This document shows, one piece after another, positions 15,565 to 24,587 of a DNA stretch of 64,000 nucleotides. The translations under genes and the position numbers were made by a program. The stretch's first letter is position 1; each line of letters starts with the position of its first letter. Below the pieces are notes generated by a model that was not told where the DNA came from, made no database searches, and saw nothing but the letters and a program-made list of their open reading frames with translations. This DNA is from Candidatus Thiothrix putei. Its GTDB lineage: Bacteria; Pseudomonadota; Gammaproteobacteria; Thiotrichales; Thiotrichaceae. The stretch lies in the NCBI GenBank assembly GCA_029972225.1, contig CP124756.1, positions 1,098,001-1,162,000 of the forward strand, given 5' to 3'.

Positions 15565-16323
15565 ATGGAAACGCTGATTTCGATTCGTCAACTCGTTAAC
15601 CAGTTCGGCACACAACGGGTGCATGATGGTTTGAATCTTGAGATTTACCGTGGCGAGGTGTTGGGGATTGTGGGTGGGTCGGGTTCTGGCAAATCGGTGC
15701 TGTTGCGTACTGTGTTGGGTTTGCAGCCAGCGTTCAGCGGTGAGATTTATTTCGGTAGTACCGAATTAACGCAATTGCCCCCTGAGGATTTTACGCGCCT
15801 GAAGCAACATTGGGGAGTGATGTTCCAACGCGGTGCGCTGTTTTCATCATTATCGGTGGCGGATAATATCGAGTTTCCCTTGCGCGAGTTTTCCAATCTG
15901 AGCGCTCAGGAATGCCGTGAGTTGATGTATGTACGCTTGGAAATGGTGGGGTTGGAACGGGCGGTGGCGGATAAGTTTCCCGCACAACTGTCCGGCGGCA
16001 TGGTCAAACGGGTGGCTTTGGCGCGAGCCTTGGTGCTTGACCCGATCGTATTGTTTCTGGATGAGCCGACATCCGGGCTTGACCCGGTATCCGCTGAGGA
16101 ATTCGATCAGCTTATCGGTACTTTGCACCGCAATCTCAAGCTGACGGTTGTCATGGTGACGCATGACCTTGATAGTTTATTCTCAACCTGCGACCGTATT
16201 GCAATGCTGGTTGATAAACAGGTGGTGGTGGGGACGCTGCATGAATTGCTGGCAAACCCTCACTCGGAGATACAACATTATTTCAGTGGCGGGCGGGCGC
16301 GTGCGCTGCTCAGGGGGAATTGA
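15565..16323 (+). CDS. ABC transporter ATP-binding protein (MlaF-like)
   Basis: The 252-residue ATPase shows Walker A GGSGSGKSVLLR, signature LSGGMVKRVALARAL, Walker B IVLFLDEPTSGLDP and the H-loop VMVTHDLDSL. It energises the MCE transporter with the preceding permease. ATG at 15565 follows a GTG alternative at 15562 that overlaps the permease stop. The four genes of this operon are spaced by overlaps or almost no bases. Confidence 0.92.
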   Translation: METLISIRQLVNQFGTQRVHDGLNLEIYRGEVLGIVGGSGSGKSVLLRTVLGLQPAFSGEIYFGSTELTQLPPEDFTRLKQHWGVMFQRGALFSSLSVADNIEFPLREFSNLSAQECRELMYVRLEMVGLERAVADKFPAQLSGGMVKRVALARALVLDPIVLFLDEPTSGLDPVSAEEFDQLIGTLHRNLKLTVVMVTHDLDSLFSTCDRIAMLVDKQVVVGTLHELLANPHSEIQHYFSGGRARALLRGN

Positions 16324-17259
16324 TTGGAACGGGATGCCCACTATTTTTTGGTTGGCTTGTTTGTCATCGTGATAGCGGTAGCGGGTTTTTTCTTTGCCGG
16401 GTTGTTTTACGACAAACCATCGACGGCAACAGCGGTGTATGACATCCACTTCGATACACCCGTTGAAGGGCTGGAAAAAGGCAGTGAAGTGCGTTACATG
16501 GGCATTAAGATGGGCGAGGTGTCTGAGGTGTTTTTATTGCCAGATAGCCCAGTGCGCGTCGGGGTGAGAATTAAGCTGGAAGTCCGTACTCCGGTGAATG
16601 CTGCGACGGTGGCGACCTTGCGCCAACAGGGCTTGACGGGCGTGCCGTTTGTGAGTCTGGCTCAAGATTCTTCTCTCGAATCAGAGCCGCTGAGCGTTAG
16701 CGCAGGCAATGCATTTCCGGTGATTCGCACTAAGCTGACGGATATGGATGCGGTGATACAACAATTGCCAAATCTGGAGCAAAACTTGAGCAAATTGGTG
16801 GCAGCAGCCAATGAGGTGTTCAATACGGAGAACCGTGAGCACTTGGCAGGTTTGCTGAAAAATCTGCACGAAGCCTCTGCCGGATTGCCGCAATTAATCG
16901 CCAACCTCAACCAGATTAGCCGTGAACTCAAGGTATTGGTGGAGCATCTGGATGGAGCGGTTCAGCGTTCCGAACAGGGTTTGGCGGGTAATCTGCAAGC
17001 TTTGCAATCTACCTTGGCTTCCATCAAACAGACGTCGCAGCGGGTGGATAAATTAGTGCAAGACATCGACCGCGTGGTGGTGAACAGTGAAGGACGAGTC
17101 AATGAGTTGCTGGGGGAAGGGGGGGAAAACCTGAAGTCTGTGTTGGATGAATCACGCAAAGCCGCCGTGTCGGTGCGCCAGTTGAGTGAGCGTTTGGAGC
17201 AAAATCCTTCACAGATTATTTACCAGCCTGTGCCGCAGGGGACGGAGTTGCCGCGATGA
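16324..17259 (+). CDS. MCE family substrate-binding protein (MlaD-like)
   Basis: The 311-residue protein has an N-terminal membrane anchor (residues 7-28), an MCE domain (AVYDIHFDTPVEGLEKGSEV, then GIKMGEV, and the LTGVPFVSL motif), and a long helical, coiled-coil-rich tail. MCE proteins form hexameric rings that carry lipids in the periplasm. It starts with TTG immediately after the ATPase stop. Confidence 0.92.
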   Translation: MERDAHYFLVGLFVIVIAVAGFFFAGLFYDKPSTATAVYDIHFDTPVEGLEKGSEVRYMGIKMGEVSEVFLLPDSPVRVGVRIKLEVRTPVNAATVATLRQQGLTGVPFVSLAQDSSLESEPLSVSAGNAFPVIRTKLTDMDAVIQQLPNLEQNLSKLVAAANEVFNTENREHLAGLLKNLHEASAGLPQLIANLNQISRELKVLVEHLDGAVQRSEQGLAGNLQALQSTLASIKQTSQRVDKLVQDIDRVVVNSEGRVNELLGEGGENLKSVLDESRKAAVSVRQLSERLEQNPSQIIYQPVPQGTELPR

Positions 17260-17852
17260 ATTATTGGGTGTTTGCCTTGTTATTGGCGTTGTTGTCGGCG
17301 TGTTCTGTGCCGTTGAAAAGTGATTTGCCGGTCGAGCAGACTTACCGTTTAGCACCGTCGGTTGCTACGGCATCACAACGACTGAACGCGAATGTGTATG
17401 TGCCGAAAGTGACCGTCAGCCCTGCGTTGGATAGTGACCGGATTGTGTTGATCAAACCGCTTTTGCAGCAGGATTTTATTGCACATAGCCGCTGGCCTGA
17501 TGATTTATCGAGCTATTTGCACGCGGTGGTGCTGGATGCGTTAGCGCGGAGTGGCAGTTTTCAGTCGGTTTCCGCGCAGATGCTGGGTAAGGATGATAAT
17601 TACAAATTGCTGTTGCGGGTTGCCAGTTTTCAGGCGGAATACCCACCCGCTGGCAAAGGCAGTGCAGCCGTGGAAATCGTGATGGATGCTTCCCTCGTGC
17701 GGGTAAGGGATCAGCATTTGCTAGGGCAGCACCGTTATGCCGTGCGTAAGGAGCAGATTCCCGTCAGCACCAGTAAGATTGTGGCAGCCTTGAATCAGGC
17801 GTTGAGTGAAGTCATTGGCGCATTATTGACGGATTTACAGCGGGATTTGTAA
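17256..17852 (+). CDS. ABC-type transport auxiliary lipoprotein (PqiC-like)
   Basis: The 198-residue lipoprotein has a signal peptide with lipobox LLSAC (Cys16) and a PqiC/LetC-like domain (VYVPKVTVSPALDSDRIVL). It would be the outer-membrane component of the MCE system. The start overlaps the preceding gene by 4 bp. Its last 18 bp overlap the convergent gene at 17835. Confidence 0.85.
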   Translation: MNYWVFALLLALLSACSVPLKSDLPVEQTYRLAPSVATASQRLNANVYVPKVTVSPALDSDRIVLIKPLLQQDFIAHSRWPDDLSSYLHAVVLDALARSGSFQSVSAQMLGKDDNYKLLLRVASFQAEYPPAGKGSAAVEIVMDASLVRVRDQHLLGQHRYAVRKEQIPVSTSKIVAALNQALSEVIGALLTDLQRDL

Positions 17853-18215
17853 GGCTTCCTGCATCGCTTGCGGGCTGACGGGGTATTTCAGTACCGCGTG
17901 AATGGGGAATAATGCCAGCAACTTATCGACGTATTGCGCTTCATTGGGTGGCACGAAAACGATCACTTTGGTGTGTGGGGAAAAACGCTGCAATGCCCGC
18001 AAGGTCACATCCAGATTGCACACATTTGCTCCGGCGTAGTTGTTGCCAAAGCCGTAGATGAATTCGCCGACCAGAAAATCCGGTGCTTGTTGCTGCACCG
18101 CTTTGTGCAATTTGCGAGCGGCGGTGAAGCGTTGTTCCGCAATACCAAGCTGCTGATACAATGCACTGAAGTTGGGGTGGATGGGTGATTCGATCAAAGA
18201 AAAAAGTGTTTGCAT
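17835..18215 (-). CDS. conserved hypothetical protein, 126 residues
   Basis: I do not recognise this family. The protein is soluble-looking with an alternating strand/helix pattern (VIVFVPPNEAQYVDKLLALF, then AVLKYPVSPQAMQEAL) that could be a receiver- or flavodoxin-like fold. It is convergent with the MCE operon, overlapping it by 18 bp, and stands alone on its strand. Confidence 0.6.
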   Translation of the reverse strand: MQTLFSLIESPIHPNFSALYQQLGIAEQRFTAARKLHKAVQQQAPDFLVGEFIYGFGNNYAGANVCNLDVTLRALQRFSPHTKVIVFVPPNEAQYVDKLLALFPIHAVLKYPVSPQAMQEALQIPL

Positions 18216-18302
18216 AGTTCCGCCATAATAACCCTGTCACTGCCAATTATCGCACGATAGGGCATAATGCCCCAATCCAAGACAGCCGGGAATAACATAA
18301 AG

Positions 18303-18533
18303 ATGCAGTACAGGTTGAGCGATCATGCTAAGAAACGCTTTCAGCAGCGAGGGATCAAGCTGGAGTGGATTAGTGCCGCGCTGGCGTTTCCTGATCAGAC
18401 CGAAAATGACCCCGAAGACGGCACGCTTGCCCATGCCTTGAAAGAAATTCCAGAGAAAGGTTTCAAGCGGCTGCGGGTCATTTACAATGAATCCATTGAG
18501 CCTGTTACCATTGTGACAGCCTATTTTGAATAA
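18303..18533 (+). CDS. DUF4258 protein (putative toxin-like)
   Basis: The 76-residue protein (YRLSDHAKKRFQQRGI...) matches DUF4258, a small RelE/BrnT-like family often paired with a second small gene. ATG at 18303 is preferred over the upstream 18267 because the family starts at the SDHAxxRxxQRGI segment. The downstream DUF2283 gene follows after 11 bp. A toxin-antitoxin role is an inference from pairing. Confidence 0.7.
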   Translation: MQYRLSDHAKKRFQQRGIKLEWISAALAFPDQTENDPEDGTLAHALKEIPEKGFKRLRVIYNESIEPVTIVTAYFE

Positions 18534-18544
18534 AGGGTGACTCC

Positions 18545-18730
18545 ATGAAAATCGAATTTGACCCAATGGCGGACGCGATGTACATCCAACTTGCTGAAGG
18601 TGACGTGGCAAAAACCGAAGAAGTTAAACCCGGCATGATGTTTGATTACGATGCGGCGGGTAATGTGCTGGGTATCGAAGTCCTTTATGTCAGCAAGCGT
18701 GCTGAACTCCCTCTGAAACAGGCAGCATAA
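18545..18730 (+). CDS. DUF2283 protein
   Basis: The 61-residue protein ([20 protein letters not shown]) has the DUF2283 signature of two short beta strands with D-x-x-x-D-x-x-Y. The family commonly accompanies DUF4258 genes, as here. It lies 4 bp before ispG and may share its transcript. Confidence 0.8.
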   Translation: MKIEFDPMADAMYIQLAEGDVAKTEEVKPGMMFDYDAAGNVLGIEVLYVSKRAELPLKQAA

Positions 18731-18734
18731 CAAC

Positions 18735-19958
18735 ATGGCAAACAATCACCTTATTCCACGCCACCGCACTGTTCCTGTGAAGGTCGGCAATGTCACCGTC
18801 GGCGGCGAATTCCCCGTCGTCGTGCAATCCATGACCAACACCGACACTGCGGATGCAATCCGTACAGCCGCGCAATGTGCAGAACTGTTTCGCGCAGGCT
18901 CAGAGTTGGTACGCATCACCGTGAATTCGCTGGAAGCGGCGCAAGCAGTCCCCGAAGTGCGCGAACGCCTCGATAAAATGGGCTGCGATGTACCGCTGAT
19001 TGGCGATTTCCATTTCAACGGACACAAGTTGCTAACGGCTGTGCCCGAATGTGCGCAAGCCCTCGCCAAATACCGCATCAACCCCGGCAATGTCGGGCGT
19101 GGCAAAAAGCGTGATGAGCAATTCGCGCAAATGATCGAATTCGCCTGCCGTTACGATAAGCCGGTGCGCATTGGCGTGAATTGGGGGTCGCTCGATCAGG
19201 AATTGCTGGCACGCAATCTGGATGACAATTCCAAACTGGCGCAACCGCTGGAATTGTATGATGTGATGCACGCTGCGCTGATTGAATCTGCGCTCACCAG
19301 TGCCGCCAAAGCCGAAGAATACGGTCTGCCGCACGATCACATTATTTTGTCGTGTAAACTCAGTGAAGTGCAGGGTTTGGTGCGGGCTTATCGCGATTTG
19401 GCGAGCCGTTGCGATTACCCCTTGCACCTTGGTTTGACCGAAGCAGGCATGGGCAGTAAAGGGATTGTGTATTCCACCGCCGCGCTTTCGATCCTATTGC
19501 AGGAAGGCATTGGTGACACCATCCGCATTTCCCTCACCCCCGAACCGCACGCCAAACGTGAAAAAGAAGTGATCGTCGGGCAGGAGATTTTGCAGGCACT
19601 CGGTTTGCGTTCGTTCACGCCGCAAGTGGTGGCTTGCCCCGGTTGTGGGCGTACCTCCAGCGACTATTTCCAACACCTTGCCGAAGACATTCAAAACTGG
19701 CTACGCGAACAAATGCCGGTGTGGAAAGATCAATACGCTGGCGTGGAAAGCATGTTGGTCGCGGTCATGGGCTGTGTGGTTAATGGGCCGGGCGAAAGCA
19801 AACACGCTAATATCGGAATCAGTTTACCGGGCAGCGGCGAAGTGCCGGTTGCGCCGGTTTACGAAGATGGGCAAAAAACCGTTACGCTCAAAGGCGACAA
19901 TATTGCACAAGAGTTTCAGGCGTTGGTCGAGACTTACGTGCAAAAAACGTATGGATGA
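18735..19958 (+). CDS. ispG: 4-hydroxy-3-methylbut-2-enyl-diphosphate synthase (flavodoxin)
   Basis: IspG (GcpE) makes HMBPP from MEcPP in the non-mevalonate isoprenoid pathway, using a [4Fe-4S] cluster. The 407-residue protein starts with the typical [15 protein letters not shown]. The cluster ligands are Cys301 and Cys304 in CPGCGRT and Cys347 in [10 protein letters not shown], which also supplies the cluster-binding Glu. Length is normal for the bacterial two-domain form. Confidence 0.97.
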   Translation: MANNHLIPRHRTVPVKVGNVTVGGEFPVVVQSMTNTDTADAIRTAAQCAELFRAGSELVRITVNSLEAAQAVPEVRERLDKMGCDVPLIGDFHFNGHKLLTAVPECAQALAKYRINPGNVGRGKKRDEQFAQMIEFACRYDKPVRIGVNWGSLDQELLARNLDDNSKLAQPLELYDVMHAALIESALTSAAKAEEYGLPHDHIILSCKLSEVQGLVRAYRDLASRCDYPLHLGLTEAGMGSKGIVYSTAALSILLQEGIGDTIRISLTPEPHAKREKEVIVGQEILQALGLRSFTPQVVACPGCGRTSSDYFQHLAEDIQNWLREQMPVWKDQYAGVESMLVAVMGCVVNGPGESKHANIGISLPGSGEVPVAPVYEDGQKTVTLKGDNIAQEFQALVETYVQKTYG

Positions 19959-19977
19959 CCCCAAAGGAGAACGTTAC

Positions 19978-20757
19978 ATGAAAAAACTATCAATGCTGGC
20001 AATCGCTGGTTTATCCCTGCTGGCAAGCAACGTTATGGCAGCCGTCAAAAGTGAAGCCGTATCCTATGAACACGACGGCACAAAATTCGTCGGTCAGATG
20101 TATTACGACGATGCCGTAACGGAAAAACGCCCCGGCGTATTAGTCGTCCACGAATGGTGGGGTTTAAACGACCACGCGAAAAACCGTGCTGAAAAGCTGG
20201 CAGAAATGGGCTACGTAGCATTTGCGGCGGATATGTACGGCGAAGGCAAATCCACCGACAAGCCAGAGCAAGCTAAGGAATGGATGACGGAAGTGACCTC
20301 TGACGTTGAGGCATGGCGTGCCACCGCGAATGCAGGTCTGGAACAGCTCAAGAAAAGCGACAAAGTAGACGCGGAAAAACTCGCGGCGATTGGCTATTGC
20401 TTCGGCGGCGGCACGATGATGCAAATGGCTTACGGCGGCACAGACATTGACGGCGTGGTGAGCTTCCACGGTTCCTTGCCTTCAGCACCGGATGGCACCG
20501 AAATCAAAACCAAAATTCTCGCATTCCACGGCAATGCCGACGGCATGGTTCCACCGGCAACGGTGAGCAAGTTTACCGAGCAGATGGAAAAAACCGGCGC
20601 GGACTGGCAGTTTGTCGCCTATGGCGGCGATGTACGCCACGGTTTCACCAACCCGAATGCGGGCAAATACGGCATTGAAAACCTGAAGTACGATGAAAAA
20701 GCGGATCAGCGTTCATGGGCGGGCATGAAAGCGTTTTTCGACGAAATCTTCAAATAA
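19978..20757 (+). CDS. dienelactone hydrolase family protein, exported
   Basis: The 259-residue protein has an N-terminal signal peptide (KKLSMLAIAGLSLLASNVMA) and an alpha/beta-hydrolase fold of the DLH type: nucleophile Cys in GYCFGGGTM, Asp in NADGMVPP, His in VRHGFTNP. ATG at 19978 has AAAGGAG upstream. The location is probably periplasmic and the substrate is unknown. It is 19 bp downstream of ispG. Confidence 0.88.
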   Translation: MKKLSMLAIAGLSLLASNVMAAVKSEAVSYEHDGTKFVGQMYYDDAVTEKRPGVLVVHEWWGLNDHAKNRAEKLAEMGYVAFAADMYGEGKSTDKPEQAKEWMTEVTSDVEAWRATANAGLEQLKKSDKVDAEKLAAIGYCFGGGTMMQMAYGGTDIDGVVSFHGSLPSAPDGTEIKTKILAFHGNADGMVPPATVSKFTEQMEKTGADWQFVAYGGDVRHGFTNPNAGKYGIENLKYDEKADQRSWAGMKAFFDEIFK

Positions 20758-20760
20758 GCC

Positions 20761-21543
20761 TCAAAGCGAACGTGCTACGCGGAAGCCACGAAAAATCTGG
20801 CGACCGCTGGCATAATCCTTGACCCGATAGGCGGCGCGTAAATAGCGCGGTCTGTCGTTCCATGAACCGCCACGTAGCACCCGCTCGTGGTGGTTGCCAG
20901 CCTCTTCCCATGCTTGCGCATTCAGCGGTGCGCCTTGGTAGGAGTCGTGCCAGCAGTCTTGCACCCATTCCCAGACATTTCCGCATAAATCGTGTAAACC
21001 GAAGGCATTGGGTGGATAACTGCCTACCGGCGTGGTCATGCCGTGCTGCATGTGGTGATTGGCGTGGGCGCTGGTGATTTGCATTCCCCACGGGTAGGCG
21101 GTATGGCTGCCGCTGCGGGTGGCGTATTCCCATTCGGCTTCGGAGGGCAGGCGATAGGTCACGCCATTCATGCTGCTGAGCCAGTGACAATAGGCTTGCG
21201 CGTCGTCCCAACTCACGTTAATTACCGGACGTTTGCCGCGTCCCCAGCCGTTGTCGTCAGGTAGCGGAAAACCGCTGGCTTCGCAAAAGGTATCGTATTC
21301 GTCGAAGGTCACGGGGTATTTACCGAGTGCAAACACGGCAATGTAAACCTGGCGGGCGGGGCGTTCATGGGCAGTGCAACCGCCTTCCACGTCGTCGCGT
21401 CCCTCTATTCCGCCCATGAGGAAACGACCTGCCGGAAGGTTAACCATACGGGGCAAGGGCAGGGCGGTGCTGTAATCGGGTAGTGTTGCGTACATGCGTT
21501 TATCGTAAAGCAAGGCGGCGGCGCTTTCCTGTTTGGCTGACAA
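20761..21543 (-). CDS. formylglycine-generating-enzyme-like (SUMF1) protein
   Basis: The 260-residue protein has the FGE-sulfatase fold: PAGRFLMGG, then RLPSEAEWEYATRSG, then GLHDLCGNVWEWVQD, VLRGGSWND and the C-terminal GFRVARSL. The catalytic Cys pair of true formylglycine-generating enzymes is not obvious, so the activity is unclear. The start is uncertain; a Met at residue 17 is an alternative. It is convergent with the DLH gene, 3 bp apart. Confidence 0.85.
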   Translation of the reverse strand: MSAKQESAAALLYDKRMYATLPDYSTALPLPRMVNLPAGRFLMGGIEGRDDVEGGCTAHERPARQVYIAVFALGKYPVTFDEYDTFCEASGFPLPDDNGWGRGKRPVINVSWDDAQAYCHWLSSMNGVTYRLPSEAEWEYATRSGSHTAYPWGMQITSAHANHHMQHGMTTPVGSYPPNAFGLHDLCGNVWEWVQDCWHDSYQGAPLNAQAWEEAGNHHERVLRGGSWNDRPRYLRAAYRVKDYASGRQIFRGFRVARSL

Positions 21544-21590
21544 GCTGTCTGTGGTAACTTGACGGCTTTTATTGCTCAGGAATCACGGTT

Positions 21591-22229
21591 ATGCGCTGTC
21601 GGGTAAAAGTGTGCGGAATCACCTCAGTCATGGACGCGGCAATGGTCAGCGCGGCGGGGGCGGATGCGATTGGGTTGGTGTTTTACCCCAAAAGCAAGCG
21701 TAATCTGAGCATCGCGCAAGCGGCGGACATTTGCGCGGCGATGCCACCGTTTGTCACTACCGTGGGCTTGTTTTTGGATGCGGAGGCGGATGTTGTGCGT
21801 GAAGTGCTGGCAGCCGTGCCGTTGGATATTCTGCAATTTCATGGCTCGGAAACGCCGGAGTATTGCCGCCAATTTTCGCGCCCGTATTTGAAAGCGGTGG
21901 GGATGAAGGGCTTGGCGGAATCGGGTGGCTTTGCGGCGTATGCGGCGCGTTTCCCCGATGCGCAAGGCTTTTTGGTGGATAGCCACGCACCGGGCGCGGC
22001 GGGTGGCACGGGCGAAACCTTTGATTGGACGCAAGTGCCGCAGGATTACCCCAAGCCGATCATTTTGGCAGGCGGGTTGACGGCGGAAAATGTGGCGGAA
22101 GCGATTCGCATCAGCCGTGTGTACGCGGTGGATGTGAGCAGCGGGGTAGAATCCGCGCCCGGTGTGAAGGATGTGGCGAAGGTGCAGGCATTTATGGCGG
22201 GTGTGGCAAGTACGGTAGCAGGCAATTGA
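21591..22229 (+). CDS. trpF: phosphoribosylanthranilate isomerase
   Basis: The 212-residue TIM-barrel enzyme of tryptophan biosynthesis has the catalytic Cys in KVCGIT near the N-terminus, Asp in FLVDSHAPG and the phosphate-binding end VDVSSGVESAPGVKD. In related gammaproteobacteria trpF directly precedes trpBA; here about 4.4 kb of accessory genes intervene. Confidence 0.95.
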   Translation: MRCRVKVCGITSVMDAAMVSAAGADAIGLVFYPKSKRNLSIAQAADICAAMPPFVTTVGLFLDAEADVVREVLAAVPLDILQFHGSETPEYCRQFSRPYLKAVGMKGLAESGGFAAYAARFPDAQGFLVDSHAPGAAGGTGETFDWTQVPQDYPKPIILAGGLTAENVAEAIRISRVYAVDVSSGVESAPGVKDVAKVQAFMAGVASTVAGN

Positions 22230-22234
22230 TATTC

Positions 22235-22648
22235 TCAGCGTTGCAGTTGTTGCAGAAAATCGCTTTCCAGTTGGGCAGACAGGCGGAAATTCATCCGCTT
22301 GATTTGTGCCACCAAGTCCAATACTTCCGTGGTGGGAATATGCCCGCGTCGTTGGTTTAGGAGCAGTACGCCGAGCAGCCCGATGATTTTTAGCCTCATG
22401 TTCTTGGCAATGTCGCTATAGGATTTGTCCAGTGCGCGAGCCAGTTCCCCCAAGGATAAGCCGCCGCTGGCATAAGCGCGGGTCAATAGCCAGGTTTTCA
22501 AGCCTAAATCAAACAGCGGGTCATCCAGTGCGGTGGCGAGCGCAAAAGGTTTGCCGCGTTTGGAAATCAGCAGGTGTTCCTTGGCTTTCATTGCTTTGGT
22601 TAAGACGGCGGGGTTGGTTTTCAGCTCTTTGATGCCGATGGTTTGCAT
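22235..22648 (-). CDS. chimeric antitoxin-like / DUF3368-like protein
   Basis: The 137-residue protein starts as a Phd/UPF0175-type antitoxin (MQTIGIKELKTNPAVLTKAM, then LSLGELARALDKSYSD near residue 77). From about residue 86 it reads GLLGVLLLNQRRGHIP and ...NFRLSAQLESDFLQQL, which resembles the C-terminal segment of PIN-like DUF3368 toxins. It looks like an antitoxin gene fused to the tail of its neighbouring toxin by deletion. Whether it is functional is unknown. Confidence 0.55.
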   Translation of the reverse strand: MQTIGIKELKTNPAVLTKAMKAKEHLLISKRGKPFALATALDDPLFDLGLKTWLLTRAYASGGLSLGELARALDKSYSDIAKNMRLKIIGLLGVLLLNQRRGHIPTTEVLDLVAQIKRMNFRLSAQLESDFLQQLQR

Positions 22649-22783
22649 AGGGAAATCCTCAAGTGCTACGTTTAGGTAGAACTAAAGTAGGTTAATTGGG
22701 TATGTGTAAAATGGAAGTACTGACGGTGTTAGAATGCCGTGCTACACTGAACCCGTGTTACACGACTTCACGGGTATTGTTTT

Positions 22784-23014
22784 ATGACCAATTTTACCAT
22801 TACGCTTGATGATGAAGATCTCAAGCAAGCACGCATCGCAGCGGTTCAACAAGGTACGTCGTTGAATGCCATCATCCGCAATTTCATTAAGGAATTCATT
22901 AGTCGCAACCAGCGTTATCAGCAAACCACCGATCGTATTTTGAAAAAAGCGGAAGCATCAACCTTCAGTAGCGCAGGGCGTAAGTGGACACGGGAAGAGC
23001 TTTATGAGCGCTAA
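22784..23014 (+). CDS. ribbon-helix-helix-type antitoxin
   Basis: The 76-residue protein (FTITLDDEDLKQARIAAVQQ) has a short strand followed by two helices as in ribbon-helix-helix/DUF6364 antitoxins, and a charged C-terminus (SSAGRKWTREELYER) of the sort that binds a PIN toxin. It overlaps the PIN gene by 11 bp, a typical vapBC arrangement. It would neutralise the toxin and repress the operon. Confidence 0.75.
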   Translation: MTNFTITLDDEDLKQARIAAVQQGTSLNAIIRNFIKEFISRNQRYQQTTDRILKKAEASTFSSAGRKWTREELYER

Positions 23015-23423
23015 GGCATTCTTCGATACGAATGTGTTGGTGTGTGCGTTCGATAAAAATGAGCCAGAAAAACAAGCGATTGCTAAGCGTTTGATTGGTC
23101 AGTTTGGTAGTGATGGGCAATTGATCGTAAGTACCCAAGTGCTACAAGAGTTGTATGTCACACTGAGCAAAATGGGTAAGCAGGCACTTCCAGCGGAAGA
23201 GGTTGAAGAAATCGTTAATGATTTTGCGGAATATCCCTTGGTGCAAGTGGATAAGATGATTATCGCATCTGCCATGAAACGGCATCAGAGCAAAGCCTTT
23301 TCATTTTGGGATAGCCTGATTGTGGAGGCGGCGTTGCAGGCGAATTGCCAAATACTGTTTAGCGAAGACATGCAGGATGGGCGGGAGATTGGGCAACTTG
23401 TGATTAAAAATCCGTTTAAGTGA
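23004..23423 (+). CDS. PIN domain toxin (VapC-like)
   Basis: The 139-residue PIN-domain ribonuclease has acidic residues in FFDTNVLVCAFD, QELYVTLSK, FWDSLIVEAAL and FSEDMQDG, the full PIN set. It is coupled to the upstream antitoxin. PIN toxins cleave tRNA or rRNA (family knowledge); the target here is unknown. Confidence 0.85.
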   Translation: MSAKAFFDTNVLVCAFDKNEPEKQAIAKRLIGQFGSDGQLIVSTQVLQELYVTLSKMGKQALPAEEVEEIVNDFAEYPLVQVDKMIIASAMKRHQSKAFSFWDSLIVEAALQANCQILFSEDMQDGREIGQLVIKNPFK

Positions 23424-23460
23424 TCATTGCCCCCACCCCACACTTATCGGGTAAACAGGG
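23421..23460. repeat. direct repeat flanking the nuclease fragment and Uma2 gene, left copy
   Basis: About 38 bp (tgatcattgcccccacccc ... taaacagg) recur at 24413-24450 with a few differences. This copy is the leader of the truncated restriction-modification gene. Confidence 0.75.
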
Positions 23461-23466
23461 GCTTTT

Positions 23467-23793
23467 ATGATCACCACCGACGCACACGCAGATGCTTTCA
23501 TTCAACGCTGGCAGGGCAAAGACGGCTCGGAAAAAGCCAATCTCCAACTGTTCCTCGGTGAATTGTGCGAATTGCTTGGCGTGGAAAAGCCGCAACCTGC
23601 TCATGCGAATAATGAGATGAACGCTTACGTGTTTGAACGGCGCATTGATCTGTTGAAGGTTGATCACCGTTCCAATACGGGGTTTATCGACCTGTATTGC
23701 CGTGATTGTTTTGTGCTGGAAGGCAAATCGACGGGCAAAAAATCCGGTTCTACCGGATTGGATACCGCGATGATTCGCGCGTATCGTCAATGT
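23467..23793 (+). pseudogene. truncated MmeI-like (type IIG) restriction-modification protein, N-terminal fragment
   Basis: About 108 residues match the N-terminal part of MmeI-type single-chain restriction-modification enzymes: a helical start, FERRIDLLKVD, then GFIDLYCRDCFVLEGKSTGKK, which carries D...E-x-K nuclease residues. After IRAYRQ the frame runs into the antisense of the Uma2 gene, so helicase-spacer, methyltransferase and specificity parts are missing. Without the methyltransferase the fragment cannot be a working system. Confidence 0.7.
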
Positions 23794-24360
23794 TTAACTG
23801 AAAAACTCCGCCACCTTGCACTCAAACCCCGGCAGGATGGCTTCATCCCGCACCACCGCATCCCCTTGCAGGATGGTGAACTGGTTCAAGGCCGTATAAA
23901 TCCGCAAGGTCTGGCGGATGGGGTCGGCAATCCACACCCGGTCTACACCAATGGCAAAATACTCTTCCAGCTTTTGTTCCACATCCAGCCAGCGGTCACG
24001 CGGGGACAGTACTTCGACTACCAGTTCTGGTGCAACATCCAGATAGGAATCCGATTTGACCTGTTGCAGGCGGGCATGGGAAATGAACAGTACATCTGCC
24101 CCACGCACCGTATCCGGGTTGCGGCGAGTATAAATGCCCACCTCTCCGGTCATAGCTTTGCCAAGTTGCTGTTGTGTGACGAAGCGTTTCAGCACACTGC
24201 CGATACTAAGCTCGACATCACCGTGTAAAAATCCCGTTGGTGGCATGATTTTTATCTGTCCTTTTACCAGTTCCATGCGTTGCACACTGCCCAAATCGTA
24301 CAGGTCTTCGCCGGTCATCACGGGGGGTAATTCATATTCAATGCTGACGGTTGCACTCAT
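23794..24360 (-). CDS. Uma2 family PD-(D/E)XK nuclease-like protein
   Basis: The 188-residue Uma2 protein shows GSVQRMELVKGQIKIMPP, then GADVLFISHARL and LVVEVLSPRDRW with the D...E-x-x pattern. Unlike the copy near the CRISPR array it belongs to a different subgroup. It begins immediately after the point where the restriction-modification fragment stops, on the other strand. Confidence 0.85.
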   Translation of the reverse strand: MSATVSIEYELPPVMTGEDLYDLGSVQRMELVKGQIKIMPPTGFLHGDVELSIGSVLKRFVTQQQLGKAMTGEVGIYTRRNPDTVRGADVLFISHARLQQVKSDSYLDVAPELVVEVLSPRDRWLDVEQKLEEYFAIGVDRVWIADPIRQTLRIYTALNQFTILQGDAVVRDEAILPGFECKVAEFFS

Positions 24361-24412
24361 TATCGTTCCTCACAAAAGGTGATCCGCAGATAGCCCGATT
24401 GTAGCATGGAAG

Positions 24413-24450
24413 TGATGATTGCCCCCACTCCACACTTAGGTTAAACAGGG
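24413..24450. repeat. direct repeat, right copy
   Basis: This is the second copy of the 23421-23460 sequence (tgatgattgcccccactcc ... taaacagg), here with no gene directly downstream. The two copies bracket about 950 bp holding the nuclease fragment and the Uma2 gene. Confidence 0.75.
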
Positions 24451-24521
24451 CGACCGCATATAAATTTGCATTGAAACAATGCAGTTAGCGACACTACCGG
24501 TTTTAGCCGTTACGGAAAACC

Positions 24522-24587
24522 ATGATGAGTGCCAGCCTGATAGATCATTTTTCGCCATTGGAAGATCCCCGGATAGAGCGTAACTGA
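24522..24587 (+). pseudogene. remnant of an ISAs1-family transposase N-terminus
   Basis: Twenty-one codons read SLIDHFSPLEDPRIERN after the start, the characteristic opening of ISAs1 (H-repeat) transposases, then stop. The rest of the element is missing; the next sequence belongs to a PIN fragment. Confidence 0.7.

Noticed and set aside
19645-19977. Extended start of the dienelactone hydrolase inside ispG
   Set aside because: The extension is an alternative frame of ispG. The signal peptide and ribosome site place the start at 19978.
23467-24228. Continuous 253-codon frame as one gene
   Set aside because: Only the first 108 codons resemble a protein family. The rest is the antisense of the Uma2 gene at 23794-24360.
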